From Clostridium sp. CM027 (lineage in GTDB: Bacteria > Bacillota > Clostridia > Clostridiales > Clostridiaceae), in the NCBI RefSeq assembly GCF_024730565.1, contig NZ_CP077725.1, positions 3,366,501 to 3,430,500 on the forward strand: 64,000 nucleotides of DNA. Reading direction: 5' to 3'. A program made the position numbers and the translations under genes. The notes beneath the pieces were generated by a model. That model saw nothing but the letters and a program-made list of their open reading frames with translations, ran no database searches and had not been told where the DNA came from. Position 1 is the first letter of the stretch. Each line of letters begins with the position of its first letter. Of the stretch, positions 43,956 to 54,244 are shown one piece after another.

Positions 43956-45905
43956 TCTAGTTCTTTTTTTGCTAGGACTAATTTTTGAGTCAGTTTTTGA
44001 AACGGTTGTTGAAATAGTATTTGAAACGGGTTTTGACCCGGTCTTTAAAGGATTTACTTTAGAATTTTTATTCCCTTTAAATTTGGCATTAGTATTTGCC
44101 TTCATAGGTCTTGGCGGTATTAATGATTTTTTATCAAAACCAATTAAATCTTCCCTATGAGCTTTTATTAGTGCTTCTTTTACAATATTATAGTTATCTG
44201 GATTTTTAAATTGCATCAGAGCCCTTTGCATATTTTTTTCTTTTTGCTCAGTTGGAACATAAACCACCTCATTCGTGAAAGGATTAATTCCGGTGTAAAA
44301 TATTGTGGTAGATAAACTCCCGGGTGTTGGGTAAAAGTCTTGGACCTGTTCGGGAGTATATCCCATTTCTTTTATATATTCTGATAATTTAATTGATTCA
44401 TTTAAGTCACAACCAGGGTGGCTTGACATAAAGTATGGAACTAAAAATTGATTTTTATCCAATTGTTTATTTGTCTGCGAATATTTTTTAACAAAACGGT
44501 CAAATACTTCTTGCTTTGATTTTCCCATTTGGTCTAGTACCTTGTCGCTTATGTGTTCAGGTGCTACTTTTAATTGTCCGCTAATATGATGTTCACACAA
44601 TTCTTCAAAAAACTTAGGGTTTTTATCAAAAATTAAATAGTCATATCTTATTCCAGAACGAATAAAAACTTTTTTAATGTTTGGAATTACTCTAACTTTT
44701 CTTAATAAATCCAAATATTCAGTGTGGTCGACAATAAGATTTTTACATGGAGTTGGGAACATACATTGTTTATCTCGGCATACACCTACTTTTTCTTGGA
44801 TTTTGCAAGCTCTATGTCTAAAATTTGCAGTAGGTCCACCAATATCGTGAATGTATCCTTTGAAATTTTTTAAGGTAGTTAAAAGCTTTGCTTCATCTAT
44901 AATAGAGTGTTGGCTTCTATTTTGAATAACTCTACCTTGATGAAAGGTTAAAGCACAAAATGAGCAGCTACCAAAACAACCTCTATGGCTGGTTATAGAA
45001 AATTCAACTTCAATTATTGCAGGAATACCGCCCTTATCTTCATATATAGGATGATATGTTCTAGTGTACGGCAAACCATAAGTTATATCCATTTCATTTT
45101 GCGTTAAAGAAATTTGAGGAGCATTTTGTACTACATATCGATCATTATGTTTTTGTATTACTACTTTTCCTCTTATGTCATCTTGTTCCAAAGACTGTAA
45201 TTTATAGCTTTCTGCATAAGCATTTTTATCAGTGGAAACAGCTTCGAAAGAAGGTACCTCTATAAAGTCTTTAAGTTCACTAATATCTTTTGAAGCGTAG
45301 ACAGTTCCACGAAGGGTAGTCATTTTATCAATACTCATGCCATACTTGAAAAGATTAGCCATTTCAACTATGGTTTTTTCACCCATACCATAGATTAGTA
45401 AATCTGCTTTAGCATCAATTAATAAGCTCCGTCTTACTTTATTAGCCCAATAATCGTAATGGGCAAACCGCCTAAGGCTGGCCTCTATTCCACCAATTAT
45501 AATTGGAACATTTTTAAAAGCTTCGCGAGCGCGATTACAATACACAATTACGGCTCTATCTGGTCTATGACCTGACTTGCCACCTGGTGAATAAAGATCA
45601 GTGTGTCTTTTTTTCTTTGCTGCAGTATAGTGATTAACCATAGAATCTATATTACCTGAATTTATAATAAATGCATATTTAGGTTTTCCAAGTTTTCTAA
45701 AATCATTAACGCTTTCCCAATTAGGCTGCGCGATAATACCTACGGTAAAGCCTTCTCTTTCTAAGGTTCTTCCGATTATAGCAGTTCCAAAGGAGGGATG
45801 ATCAATATATGCATCCCCTGTAATTATTATAAAATCTAATTGAGATATATTTCTTTCTTTCAAATCATTCATGCTAATAGGTAAAAATTGTTTATTTGAT
45901 ATCAT
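43950..45905 (-). CDS. YgiQ family radical SAM protein
   Basis: The 651-aa protein has the N-terminal YgiQ domain ([25 protein letters not shown]) and a radical SAM core with the cluster cysteines in [12 protein letters not shown] near residue 315. A second cysteine set ([12 protein letters not shown]) follows. It uses S-adenosylmethionine to make a radical, but the reaction is unknown. The last 45 residues are Lys, Ser and Thr rich with imperfect short repeats (SKPVSNT, SKTDSK), likely a disordered, possibly nucleic-acid-binding tail. The ATG follows TTAGGAGGATTAAATG-type spacing. Confidence 0.92.
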   Translation of the reverse strand: MISNKQFLPISMNDLKERNISQLDFIIITGDAYIDHPSFGTAIIGRTLEREGFTVGIIAQPNWESVNDFRKLGKPKYAFIINSGNIDSMVNHYTAAKKKRHTDLYSPGGKSGHRPDRAVIVYCNRAREAFKNVPIIIGGIEASLRRFAHYDYWANKVRRSLLIDAKADLLIYGMGEKTIVEMANLFKYGMSIDKMTTLRGTVYASKDISELKDFIEVPSFEAVSTDKNAYAESYKLQSLEQDDIRGKVVIQKHNDRYVVQNAPQISLTQNEMDITYGLPYTRTYHPIYEDKGGIPAIIEVEFSITSHRGCFGSCSFCALTFHQGRVIQNRSQHSIIDEAKLLTTLKNFKGYIHDIGGPTANFRHRACKIQEKVGVCRDKQCMFPTPCKNLIVDHTEYLDLLRKVRVIPNIKKVFIRSGIRYDYLIFDKNPKFFEELCEHHISGQLKVAPEHISDKVLDQMGKSKQEVFDRFVKKYSQTNKQLDKNQFLVPYFMSSHPGCDLNESIKLSEYIKEMGYTPEQVQDFYPTPGSLSTTIFYTGINPFTNEVVYVPTEQKEKNMQRALMQFKNPDNYNIVKEALIKAHREDLIGFDKKSLIPPRPMKANTNAKFKGNKNSKVNPLKTGSKPVSNTISTTVSKTDSKISPSKKRTRK

Positions 45906-46340
45906 TTAATCCTCCTAATAGACTAGTTGAGAATTGATAGTGGAAAGTTGCGAGTTTAAAATATAGTTTAATATTTTTCAGGTTTTCATAAAAACCAACC
46001 ATAACCCTCAATTTTCAACTCTCAAATTAAAGCTAGTTGTCTTGTATTAACTGTATTTAATAATATTAACATAACTATTGAAAAATATGAACTGTAAAAG
46101 TTTATAAATGTTAGATTGTGATTATAAAATGTCGAATTTTAAGAGAAAATAAGCATTTTAAGGTAATAATAAAAGATAACTCACTAGAGTATTTTAAATA
46201 TTATAATGCAGAAATTTAATTCTAAAAATATACTGTGTTACTTAATTAGATTATAGTAGCATAGTGTATTTTTTTTGGAATTTAGAACAAACTATTAATG
46301 TTAATGAAATTTATAGATTGTTTTCTAAGGAGGAATTAAT
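45906..46340. other. 435-base gap with an imperfect inverted repeat
   Basis: No gene is visible. GTTGAGAATTGATAGTGG (45926-45943) and CCATAACCCTCAATTTTCAAC (45999-46019) are imperfect inverted repeats around a hairpin GGTTTT-CATA-AAAACC (45981-45996). A CATAGTGTA at 46260-46268 fits the -10 form CATANNNTA of mother-cell sigma factors and lies 80 nt before sleB, but no convincing -35 was seen. Confidence 0.45.
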
Positions 46341-47057
46341 TTGAAGAGTAAAAAGCAATTATTTAAAAGATGTAGTGCTGTGATTATGATAGTTTTAATT
46401 ACATATTTTGCAAATGAAATTTACCTTAATATTTCTAGTATGAAAGTTATGGCACAGGTTTACAAATATGGCGCGCGCGGTGAACAAGTTAAACAAATTC
46501 AAACTAAACTAAAACAATGGGGATACCATAAGGATAGTGTTGATGGAATATATGGTTACAATACATATCTTTCTGTTAAGGCATTTCAAGGTAGTAATGG
46601 ATTAGATGCAGATGGAATTGCAGGAAAACAAACACTTGCGGCCATGGGTATTTCGGTTAGTACATCAACTCCTGGCGGATCAGCTTCCGGCCAAAACGTA
46701 ACAAATAATAAGGATGTGGATTTAATAGCAATGCTCATAAATGGGGAGGCTAGAGGAGAACCTTATGAAGGTCAGGTGGCTGTTGGAGCAACAATTTTAA
46801 ACAGAACAAGAGATGCAAGATTCCCGGCTACAATAGCGGGAGTAATTTATCAACCAGGGGCATTCACAGCTATAGTCGATGGACAAATAAATGCAAAACT
46901 TGAAGAAAGTTCCGTAAGGGCTGCAAGGGATGCAATAAATGGATGGGACCCCTCAGATGGAGCAGTATTCTATTTTAATCCTGCAACGGCTACTAATAAG
47001 TGGATATGGTCACGCACACTTATAAAAGTAATTGGTAAACATAGATTTTGTAGCTAG
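46341..47057 (+). CDS. sleB: spore cortex-lytic enzyme SleB (cell wall hydrolase)
   Basis: The 238-aa protein starts at a TTG after AAGGAGGAATTAAT. An N-terminal signal anchor (CSAVIMIVLITYFANEIYL) is followed by a peptidoglycan-binding domain (about 43-100, RGEQVKQIQTKLKQWGY...DGIYGYNT) and the SleB/Hydrolase_2 domain (about 125-238) with INGEARGEPYEGQVAVGATILNR, which includes the catalytic Glu. It acts as a lytic transglycosylase on cortex peptidoglycan during germination. No ypeB partner lies next to it. Confidence 0.93.
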   Translation: MKSKKQLFKRCSAVIMIVLITYFANEIYLNISSMKVMAQVYKYGARGEQVKQIQTKLKQWGYHKDSVDGIYGYNTYLSVKAFQGSNGLDADGIAGKQTLAAMGISVSTSTPGGSASGQNVTNNKDVDLIAMLINGEARGEPYEGQVAVGATILNRTRDARFPATIAGVIYQPGAFTAIVDGQINAKLEESSVRAARDAINGWDPSDGAVFYFNPATATNKWIWSRTLIKVIGKHRFCS

Positions 47058-47066
47058 AATAATCAT

Positions 47067-47100
47067 AAAATAGTAGTAGAAAATTTCTACTACTATTTTA
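47067..47100. terminator. bidirectional terminator between sleB and the M42 peptidase gene
   Basis: AAAATAGTAGTAGAAA and TTTCTACTACTATTTT are perfectly complementary with almost no loop. They lie between convergent genes. Confidence 0.9.
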
Positions 47101-47106
47101 TATGCA

Positions 47107-48147
47107 TTATTCTTGCGTGCAATATTTAATTATTAGATCTAGAGTACATAATATGGAATCCATATGAGTCCTTTCATATCCATGTGAAGCGAAAATTCCG
47201 GCACCAATTAAAGCTGTCTTAATATCCCATCCAGCTATTAGAGCAGCAGAAGCATCAGAACCATAGTGTGGATAAATATCTATTTTATAATCTATGTTTT
47301 CTTTTTTGCATATATTTGTTAATTTTTTCCTTAGATCTAAATCATAAGGGCCTGTTGAGTCTTTAGCGCAAATACAAACACTATACTCAGATGAATTTTG
47401 ATCAAGACCAGGGCAACCCATATCTACTGATACAAACTCTTTAGTATTTTCTGGAATTGATGCAGAAGCTCCATGTCCAACTTCTTCATAATTACTAATA
47501 AATATATTAGTTGTATATGGAAGTTCAATGTTATTTTCCACTATGTGTTTTATAGCATAAAGGAGAATTGCAACTGAAGCCTTATCATCTAGGTGCCTAG
47601 ATTTTATAAAACCTTTTTCGGTAAAGAGTGTTCTCGTATCAAAGCAAATGAAATCACCGACGCTTAAGCCTAATTCCTCCACTTCTTTTTTTGAAGAAAT
47701 TTTTTCATCAAGAATTACTTCCATGTTTTCAGGGGTTCTTTTAAGTTCACGAGCATCATTACCACTAATATGCACTGAAGGTTTTGTGCAATGGATAGTT
47801 CCGGTGAAGGTTTTACCATCAATAGTTTCTATGGCGCAATTTTCACCTTCTATTGAATTCATCATGTATCCACCTATAGGATCTATTGCTAAAGAACCAC
47901 TGGAATTAATATTTTTAACCATTGCACCAAGTGTATCCACATGAGCAGAAAGTGTTCTTTGGTAATCGTTATTTTTGCCTTTTAAGGTGATTACAATTGC
48001 ACCTTTATTAGTAATGAAATGTGCTGCGTTTAGAATATTAAGCTCATCATTTATATAGTCCATAATTTTTTGTGTATAACCTGAAGGACTAGATATTGAT
48101 AAAATGTTCTTTAAATAGTATTTAATTTTATCTTCATTATAGTTCAT
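47107..48147 (-). CDS. M42 family metallopeptidase
   Basis: The 346-aa protein belongs to the M42 (glutamyl aminopeptidase/tetrahedral aminopeptidase) family. Ligands for the two metals are in SAHVDTLGAM, SRHLDDKAS, SNYEEVGHGA (catalytic Glu), SVDMGCPG and RTHMDS. Such enzymes trim peptides from the N-terminus in the cytosol. The ATG at 48147 follows TAAGGAGTGATAAT. It is a single-gene unit. Confidence 0.93.
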   Translation of the reverse strand: MNYNEDKIKYYLKNILSISSPSGYTQKIMDYINDELNILNAAHFITNKGAIVITLKGKNNDYQRTLSAHVDTLGAMVKNINSSGSLAIDPIGGYMMNSIEGENCAIETIDGKTFTGTIHCTKPSVHISGNDARELKRTPENMEVILDEKISSKKEVEELGLSVGDFICFDTRTLFTEKGFIKSRHLDDKASVAILLYAIKHIVENNIELPYTTNIFISNYEEVGHGASASIPENTKEFVSVDMGCPGLDQNSSEYSVCICAKDSTGPYDLDLRKKLTNICKKENIDYKIDIYPHYGSDASAALIAGWDIKTALIGAGIFASHGYERTHMDSILCTLDLIIKYCTQE

Positions 48148-48321
48148 ATTATCACTCCTTAAAATGGAATCAGTATAAGTTTAATTTTACCATAAAAGGC
48201 ACTTAATTGGAACTCAAATATTAAGCTAAGTTAACAAATAAGCAAGAGTGAATAGGGGGAAAGTATAGGAATATTAGATTCTTTGTAGTATAATATGCTT
48301 GAGTAGAAAAGGAGATTACAT

Positions 48322-49674
48322 ATGAAGAAAAAAGCAATTATAGTATTAGGAATTTTAGTGTTGTTAGGTGCAATTATATTTACTAGCTACTCTTATTTTA
48401 AAGTAAAACAATGGGATTCTTTGATTTTACCTAAAATCAAAATAGAAAATGAAGACTTAACAGGTAAAACTAAGGAGCAAGCCCAAATAATAATGAAGGA
48501 AAAGTACTCAAGTAAGGTGATTAAGAAAAAAATTACAATAGTAAATGAAGATAAAAAATATACCTTGGACTATTCAATGCTAGACGCAAAATATAATATT
48601 GATGAAGCTATAAAGCAGGCAATGAGCTATGGAAGTGACATGAATATGTTACAAAGATATAAAGCTATTAAAAATCCTGATGATAAGCAAATAAAGCTGA
48701 CCTTTGAATATAATGATAAGGCTGTTGATAAAATATTAGAGGAAATGACAAAAGATATAAATAAAGATCCAGTAAATGCAACTATAACTATGGTTAGCAG
48801 TGGAAACTTTAGTGTTACAAGTGACGCTTATGGAAAGCAGTTAGAATCAGTAAAATTGAAAAAAGAAATTAAAAGTAAAATAAATGGTCTTCTCTCGGGA
48901 GATGATATAAGTATCACGGCTCCAGTAAAGAAATTAAGTCCTAAAGTTACGGAAGCTTCCTTAAATGCGATAAATACAAAAATTTCAAGCTATAGTACGA
49001 ACTTTGCAAGTTCACAAGAAGGCAGAGCTACAAATATAGAGTTGTCTACTAAAAGTATAAATGGGACACTACTTATGCCAGGAGATGTCTTTAGCTTTAA
49101 TGGAATTGTAGGAGAGAGAACTGCAGCAAGAGGATATAAAACCGCTGGCGTAATTGTTGGAGATAAATTAGAGCAAGGGTTAGGTGGGGGAATATGCCAG
49201 GTTTCATCTACTCTGTATAATGCAATGCTTACAACTGAAATTCTTTCTGTAGAAAGAATTCATCATACAATTTCTTCGGGTTATATCCCAAAAGGACAAG
49301 ATGCTACAGTTGATTATGGCAATCTAGATTATAAGTTTAAAAACACATTTGAGTATCCAATATACATTGAAGGTGTTATATCAAACAGAAATCTCTCATT
49401 TAACATTTATTCTAATTCCACATTAACTAAAAGAACTTATGAAATTGTAAGTGAAGTATTGGAAGTTACTCAGCCAAAGACCGAAACAATACAAGATCCA
49501 ACTAAGTACGAGGATGAAAAAGAAATTGTTAAGACGGGTTATGCAGGATTTAAAGTCAAAGTGTATAGAAAAACTTACGAAAATGGTAAGCTAATTGGTA
49601 CACAGGTTATAAATAATGATACATTCAACGTTATTAATGGAACTATAAAAGTTGGTACTAAGAAGAGAGCATAA
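48322..49674 (+). CDS. VanW family protein with G5 domain
   Basis: The 450-aa protein has an N-terminal membrane anchor (5-25), peptidoglycan-binding-like PG_binding_4 modules (about 45-220), the VanW domain (about 235-370; MPGDVFSFNGIVGERTAARGYK, GGGICQVSSTLYNA) and a C-terminal G5 domain (about 375-450). It probably sits outside the membrane and interacts with the cell wall. The name comes from vancomycin-resistance clusters but does not imply resistance. The ATG follows AAAAGGAGATTACAT. Confidence 0.92.
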   Translation: MKKKAIIVLGILVLLGAIIFTSYSYFKVKQWDSLILPKIKIENEDLTGKTKEQAQIIMKEKYSSKVIKKKITIVNEDKKYTLDYSMLDAKYNIDEAIKQAMSYGSDMNMLQRYKAIKNPDDKQIKLTFEYNDKAVDKILEEMTKDINKDPVNATITMVSSGNFSVTSDAYGKQLESVKLKKEIKSKINGLLSGDDISITAPVKKLSPKVTEASLNAINTKISSYSTNFASSQEGRATNIELSTKSINGTLLMPGDVFSFNGIVGERTAARGYKTAGVIVGDKLEQGLGGGICQVSSTLYNAMLTTEILSVERIHHTISSGYIPKGQDATVDYGNLDYKFKNTFEYPIYIEGVISNRNLSFNIYSNSTLTKRTYEIVSEVLEVTQPKTETIQDPTKYEDEKEIVKTGYAGFKVKVYRKTYENGKLIGTQVINNDTFNVINGTIKVGTKKRA

Positions 49675-49700
49675 CGTTTAATTAACGTTATGTTCTCTTC
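49662..49700 (+). terminator. inverted repeat at the end of the VanW gene
   Basis: GAAGAGAGCATAACGTT and AACGTTATGTTCTCTTC form a 17-bp stem with one wobble. It includes the stop codon, and the T-tail is poor, so termination efficiency is uncertain. Confidence 0.65.
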
Positions 49701-49730
49701 TTAATGACATTTCAGAAGATGATTTAATAA
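49701..49730 (-). repeat. family A element, collapsed to its two ends
   Basis: TTAATGACATTTCAGAAG joined to ATGATTTAATAA is the reverse complement of the family A left end (TTAAATCAT) fused to the right end (CTTCTGAAATGTC.TTAA). All internal sequence is missing. Confidence 0.65.
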
Positions 49731-49757
49731 AAAAACTTAAGAAGGAGAATGAAAAAT

Positions 49758-50585
49758 ATGGATTACAAATTGATATGTATAGATATGGATGGTACACTTC
49801 TAAATGATAAAAAAACTATTAGTGAAAGGAATCTTAGCGCTATAAGGCTAGCTAATAAAAAGGGCGTAAAGATTGCGGTATGTACGGGAAGAATTTTTGC
49901 CTCTGCTGATTTTTTCTCGGATCTCTTGGGAGTTAAATCACCGGTAATAGCTGCGAATGGTGCTTATATTAGGGAAAAAGATAGAGATGAAGTAGTTTAC
50001 AATGAAGCGTTAGGTGTGGAAAAATGCGAAAAACTGCTATCTGTGTTTAAAAAGTATGAGATTTATCCGCATTTTTATACGAAAGACATGATTTTTACGG
50101 AAAATTTAACATATTCTACATCTTTTTATGCGGGAGTTAATAAAACACTACCAAAGGATAAGCAGATCAAAGTAGTGCTCGTGAAGGAGTGGAATGAGAT
50201 ATTTAAGAAATATGAAACTGAAATTTTTAAAGGTATAGGGGTAGATGAGGATACAGAAAAAATCCGAAAAGCAAAAATATCATTAAGAGATATGGATAAT
50301 TTTGAAGTGGTAAGCTCTCATTTCGATAATTTTGAAGTAACAAATAAGGGAGTATCAAAGGGAAATGCGGTTAAGATTTTAGCTGATTATTATGGAATAA
50401 ATCGTGAACAGGTTATTTGTATAGGAGATAGTGAAAATGACTTATCTATGATTAAAATTGCAGGACTTGGAGTTGCTATGGGAAATGGAGATGGGTTCGT
50501 GAAAGAAGCTGCAAAATATATTACTGATACTAATAATAACGATGGAGTAGCGAAGGTTATTGAGAAATTTGTGCTAGAAGTGTAA
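49758..50585 (+). CDS. Cof-type HAD-IIB family hydrolase
   Basis: Starting at the ATG at 49758 (10 nt from AAGGAG; an ATG at 49749 is too close) the protein has 275 aa. HAD motifs are DMDGTLLND (Asp nucleophile), CTGR, the late Lys in TNKGVSKGNAV, and GDSENDLSM. The C2B cap domain places it in the Cof group of sugar-phosphate and related phosphatases. The substrate is unknown. A strong hairpin terminator follows. Confidence 0.93.
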   Translation: MDYKLICIDMDGTLLNDKKTISERNLSAIRLANKKGVKIAVCTGRIFASADFFSDLLGVKSPVIAANGAYIREKDRDEVVYNEALGVEKCEKLLSVFKKYEIYPHFYTKDMIFTENLTYSTSFYAGVNKTLPKDKQIKVVLVKEWNEIFKKYETEIFKGIGVDEDTEKIRKAKISLRDMDNFEVVSSHFDNFEVTNKGVSKGNAVKILADYYGINREQVICIGDSENDLSMIKIAGLGVAMGNGDGFVKEAAKYITDTNNNDGVAKVIEKFVLEV

Positions 50586-50590
50586 TGGTA

Positions 50591-50636
50591 AGCCTTTCAT
50601 TCCATCCTTGAAAGAGTGGAATGAAAGGCTAATTTT
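50591..50636 (+). terminator. terminator after the Cof hydrolase gene
   Basis: AGCCTTTCATTCCA and TGGAATGAAAGGCT form a perfect 14-bp stem, followed by AATTTT. Confidence 0.88.
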
Positions 50637-50671
50637 GAGTTGTAGGAAGTTATTCCAGTCAACTTCAATGA

Positions 50672-51442
50672 TTAGGCTTTATTTTCTATCCATTTAATAA
50701 ATTTTTTTGCTTGAATTCTAGCATAAATGGGATATAAAAAGGGTAATATTCTATTAAGGCCAAGGGTGACTGCATATGCCTTTGATGGATATATAGATTT
50801 TTTGTTTTTTTCAATACCTTTTATTATGCTTTCAGCAACTTTAACTGCTGTCTGAACTGGCCAAGGTACTGGTGCTTTATCTCCAGCTCTTTTAAAAAAG
50901 TTAGTACTTGTAGCAATAGGATAAATTAGTGAAAGTCTGCCTTTATCTCTAATTTCATAATTATGGACGCGTCCAAAGCCATCTATTGCACTTTTGGTAG
51001 AACAGTATAAGGAATATCCTGGTAAAGGGACTTTACTAACAGCCGAACAGGTAATGGCTACATGATATTCTTTTCCTTTATTGAGTTTTTTCATTTTTTC
51101 AAAAGCATAAATAGGGGAAATTACATTAGTTTTAAATATATCTTCAATGTGACCCCAATCTGGCTCAAGTATTTCTTCACAATAGGCAAAACCTGCATTA
51201 GCTATAAATATATCCACATGACCTAAAGTAGCTATTGCATATTCAAACAGCTTATCCATCTCTTCCTTATTAGATACATCACAGGAATATGGTATTACAT
51301 AGGATCCGAAGTTATTTATTTTTTCTACATTTCTACCAACTGCTATTACATTTGCATTATACACACCTAACCTTTTTAATACCTCATTGCCTATACCCGA
51401 AGAGGCACCTGTGAGTATAATATTCTTATCTTTAAAATTCAT
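50672..51442 (-). CDS. short-chain dehydrogenase/reductase of the acyl-reduction operon
   Basis: The 256-aa SDR has the NAD(P)-binding GASSGIG near residue 13, NAG near 84, and the catalytic Ser and YCSTK near 133-152. A C-terminal segment (LGLNRILPFLYPIYARIQAKKF) is hydrophobic and could touch a membrane or a lipid substrate. It lies 29 nt downstream of the luxC-like gene and is the last gene of the operon. Likely substrates are the fatty aldehyde made upstream or a related keto/hydroxy lipid; that is inference from context. Confidence 0.88.
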   Translation of the reverse strand: MNFKDKNIILTGASSGIGNEVLKRLGVYNANVIAVGRNVEKINNFGSYVIPYSCDVSNKEEMDKLFEYAIATLGHVDIFIANAGFAYCEEILEPDWGHIEDIFKTNVISPIYAFEKMKKLNKGKEYHVAITCSAVSKVPLPGYSLYCSTKSAIDGFGRVHNYEIRDKGRLSLIYPIATSTNFFKRAGDKAPVPWPVQTAVKVAESIIKGIEKNKKSIYPSKAYAVTLGLNRILPFLYPIYARIQAKKFIKWIENKA

Positions 51443-51471
51443 TTAGTTTACCTCCATATAGAGAATTGTCA

Positions 51472-52821
51472 TTACAGCTGCCTGCTTACTACATAAGTCA
51501 TTTCTTGTAAATTAAACATTCCATCATGAGATGTGCCTGGATAGTGCCTAGACATAAACCCCGGCTTAGTTACAATGCTTACTCCAAGTTGAGTCATGTT
51601 TTCAATAATTTCAATATCAGATCCATTATAACCCATAGTTTGAAGGTAATCTTTAATGTTTTTTTCTACATAATTATAAAGTTCTTCCTTACTTTCATAA
51701 GGGCTAACAAAAATAAATCTATTAAAGCATCTATCTATATCTTCTTTATCTGGTAATGTTTCATTTAAAACTACTGTATAGTCAGCATTCTTTGAAGAAT
51801 ATACTTTTGTTTCATTTTTTAGGCCATATTTCAATAAGCAATATTGCCTATCTTGTATTGTTTTTACTGAGTTCCATGGATTCAAGTATGCTTTAGGTAA
51901 AACACTTGATAAATTCTCTAGGGACTTAGCAAGCTCAGAAGCAAAAAAAATCCTGTCTATATCTTTATTTATAAAAATAATTCTTGGAGATAAACAAGCC
52001 TTTTGTTCCCAAAATACAATATCGCTTCCTATATTTTGGGCAACAACTTCCAAGTCTTTTTCTTCATCTATTACCTCGAAACTAATTTTAGGACCATGCA
52101 TAATAAGATGTGTTTGATGTTTAGCACATAATCCAGCCATTATTCCGCCAGAATATGCTCCGCCCCAATGTACTACACAATCACTTTCTTTTACTAAAGT
52201 TTCATATATATTTGAGGAGGAACTATCAAAATAAGTTACTGAAAGTCTATCCTTTATACTGCTATCAATTTCGCATAGACTTTGATAAAAAGCATATGCA
52301 AAATATGGTTCATCTCCTGATACTTTAACTATATTACAATTCTTTGATAATAAGCCCATAGAAATACTTACAGGTATTACGATGAATGCATTGCCAGATA
52401 CGTTATGGAAAATTAATCCTCTAGGTTGTCTATGGCAATACCCATAGCTTGTTTCTGCCCAATTATCAAGTACATCACTATCACCTAGTTCTTCTAAAAT
52501 TTCTTTTTCAATGTTCTCTCTTAAAAGCATTGACATACTTCCTTCAAGTTCATAGGCTACAAGTTGAGGACTTTGATTGGTTATTGTAGCCAAAGCATCA
52601 ATATGTTTCTGAGAATATTCTCTATTTAGCCATAGTTTAGCACATTTATCTAAAGTTTCTATAGTTCTTTCTGTAGATATATCATGAGCGGCTTTCTTAT
52701 TTGAATTAAGTCTTTTTATCTCGCTAATTATCTGTTCTTCATCTGTACAATTTAATTCTAGCTTTAACCCATTTATATCTTTTTCTAAAATTGTCTTTCC
52801 TACTGTATATTCAATTCTCAT
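51472..52821 (-). CDS. LuxC-like acyl-CoA/acyl-protein reductase
   Basis: The 449-aa protein belongs to the acyl-CoA reductase family that includes LuxC. The acyl-accepting Cys lies in FWEQKACLSPR near residue 275, with a Rossmann-type region around NCNIVKVSGDEPYFAYAF. LuxC reduces activated fatty acyl groups to aldehydes with NADPH. It overlaps the LuxE-like gene by 4 nt (ATGA), so the two are made together. No luciferase genes (luxAB) or acyl transferase luxD lie nearby, so the aldehyde must serve another purpose. Confidence 0.9.
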   Translation of the reverse strand: MRIEYTVGKTILEKDINGLKLELNCTDEEQIISEIKRLNSNKKAAHDISTERTIETLDKCAKLWLNREYSQKHIDALATITNQSPQLVAYELEGSMSMLLRENIEKEILEELGDSDVLDNWAETSYGYCHRQPRGLIFHNVSGNAFIVIPVSISMGLLSKNCNIVKVSGDEPYFAYAFYQSLCEIDSSIKDRLSVTYFDSSSSNIYETLVKESDCVVHWGGAYSGGIMAGLCAKHQTHLIMHGPKISFEVIDEEKDLEVVAQNIGSDIVFWEQKACLSPRIIFINKDIDRIFFASELAKSLENLSSVLPKAYLNPWNSVKTIQDRQYCLLKYGLKNETKVYSSKNADYTVVLNETLPDKEDIDRCFNRFIFVSPYESKEELYNYVEKNIKDYLQTMGYNGSDIEIIENMTQLGVSIVTKPGFMSRHYPGTSHDGMFNLQEMTYVVSRQL

Positions 52822-53960
52822 TTTTTACCCCCTGATACATTAAGTGTTGCACCACAGCCTTTAGCCTCTGCTCCTTTAACTCTTCCAAGAATTTTTATGG
52901 TCATTTCATCTTTGCCACAATCTGGGCATCTATTTGTAGAAACTATTTCTCCAATATCATCTACAAGCACGGATGCACCTGCAAAAGTATCAGTACCATA
53001 TGCATTTAATACTTGAATAAATCCTTTGTTTCCAACTTTATTTAATGGATTAAGAGTCTTTACATCTCTTATGATTACTCTTCCCCAGCTAGGTACATGG
53101 AAGAGGTAATCCTTATGCTTCTTTGAATAATGACCTGTTATAACGAAACTATTTTCTGTAAAAGAATATGAATCAATAAAATTTTCTTCTGGTACTCCGA
53201 GAAAACGTGATACAGTTTCTACAAATCTCCATCTCTCAATTTTATTCCCAATATTTACAGATCCCTTTCTACCATCCCAACCACCTCCTCCAGTATGAAT
53301 TAAAACATTCTTTCCAAGGTTAACAGGCTCCATTTTATCAATTAAATATTGAATAGTATTATAAAATATTAGGGTGGACCCTCCAACTAAAAGATAATCT
53401 TCTTTATTATTATGATTAGTAATAAACTTCTCAAATTCATCTATATCTACTTGGAAATTACCTTCAAAAGGCTTTAATAAGAAAAGTGTACTTTTACCAA
53501 AATCAAATAAATCAAGGAGGTTTCCAATATAGGACTCTGTTGGTTTATCACACAAATTCTCACTATTATGCATTCTCATTACTTCTGGTTCTGGATAAAA
53601 AACACATTCATAATCAAATCGAGGTCGAAGTGTCTTTTTATCGCAACGCATCAATTCCTGGATTTTTAAAAGATCTGGAAGATTTCTTCCAACTACACTA
53701 GGATCTCCGCTTGTACTACTAGAAACTGTCCACTTTTCAAGATTCTTTGTATTTATTCTAAGAAGATTTGAATATAGCCCTGATGACTTTTTAAAAAGGG
53801 TGGTCGCAATAAAAGGAACATGATTAATATCCTCTTTTGTATTTAGATCTCTGCTTGGATTGTATGATTCATTGTCACAAAGCAACTTATATGCACTGCA
53901 TTGCTCATATTGATTTATAACATTACTTCTAAAATCTTTAAAATAATTATATTTACTCAT
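52818..53960 (-). CDS. LuxE-like acyl-protein synthetase
   Basis: The start at 53960 (MSKYNYFKDF) lies 7 nt after AGGAGGG, giving 380 aa; an upstream in-frame ATG lacks a site. The family activates a fatty acid with ATP and holds the acyl group on a Cys before reduction by LuxC. Visible blocks are TSGTSGxP-like SSSTSGDPSVVGR, HTGGGGWDGRKG, DSYSFTENSF and, near the C-terminus, KGAEAKGCGATLN, which should contain the acyl-accepting Cys. It also carries a CPDCG pair. It opens the operon LuxE-LuxC-SDR. Confidence 0.9.
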   Translation of the reverse strand: MSKYNYFKDFRSNVINQYEQCSAYKLLCDNESYNPSRDLNTKEDINHVPFIATTLFKKSSGLYSNLLRINTKNLEKWTVSSSTSGDPSVVGRNLPDLLKIQELMRCDKKTLRPRFDYECVFYPEPEVMRMHNSENLCDKPTESYIGNLLDLFDFGKSTLFLLKPFEGNFQVDIDEFEKFITNHNNKEDYLLVGGSTLIFYNTIQYLIDKMEPVNLGKNVLIHTGGGGWDGRKGSVNIGNKIERWRFVETVSRFLGVPEENFIDSYSFTENSFVITGHYSKKHKDYLFHVPSWGRVIIRDVKTLNPLNKVGNKGFIQVLNAYGTDTFAGASVLVDDIGEIVSTNRCPDCGKDEMTIKILGRVKGAEAKGCGATLNVSGGKK

Positions 53961-54244
53961 TAAGTACCCTCCTATTTTACTATTGAAAATCATAAACTAA
54001 TGGATATTTATTCCGTATGCATTGAAGTATAGTTGAAAATTAGTTGTTTGTTAAATTTATATTTTAAGAATATTTATCTTACTATAGTTCAAAATAGGAA
54101 CTTCACAGAGGGTATGCTTACTTTTACATAGAATTAATCCAATTTAATGTGTAGAGTGTTAGTTGACTAATTCACAAATATAACCATAAAATACATTGAA
54201 TCACTAAAAAGTTACTTGATTGGGAGGGGTTTTCTATTAAGACT

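Noticed and set aside
48322-49674. Vancomycin resistance gene
   Set aside because: VanW-domain proteins with G5 domains are common in clostridia, and no vanHAX, vanS or vanR genes are nearby.
50672-53960. Bioluminescence operon
   Set aside because: LuxC- and LuxE-like proteins are present, but luxA, luxB and luxD are absent.
53994-54100. Sporulation sigma promoter (GCATACGGAAT) upstream of the LuxE-like gene
   Set aside because: The box fits CATANNNTA poorly and no matching -35 sits at the right distance.
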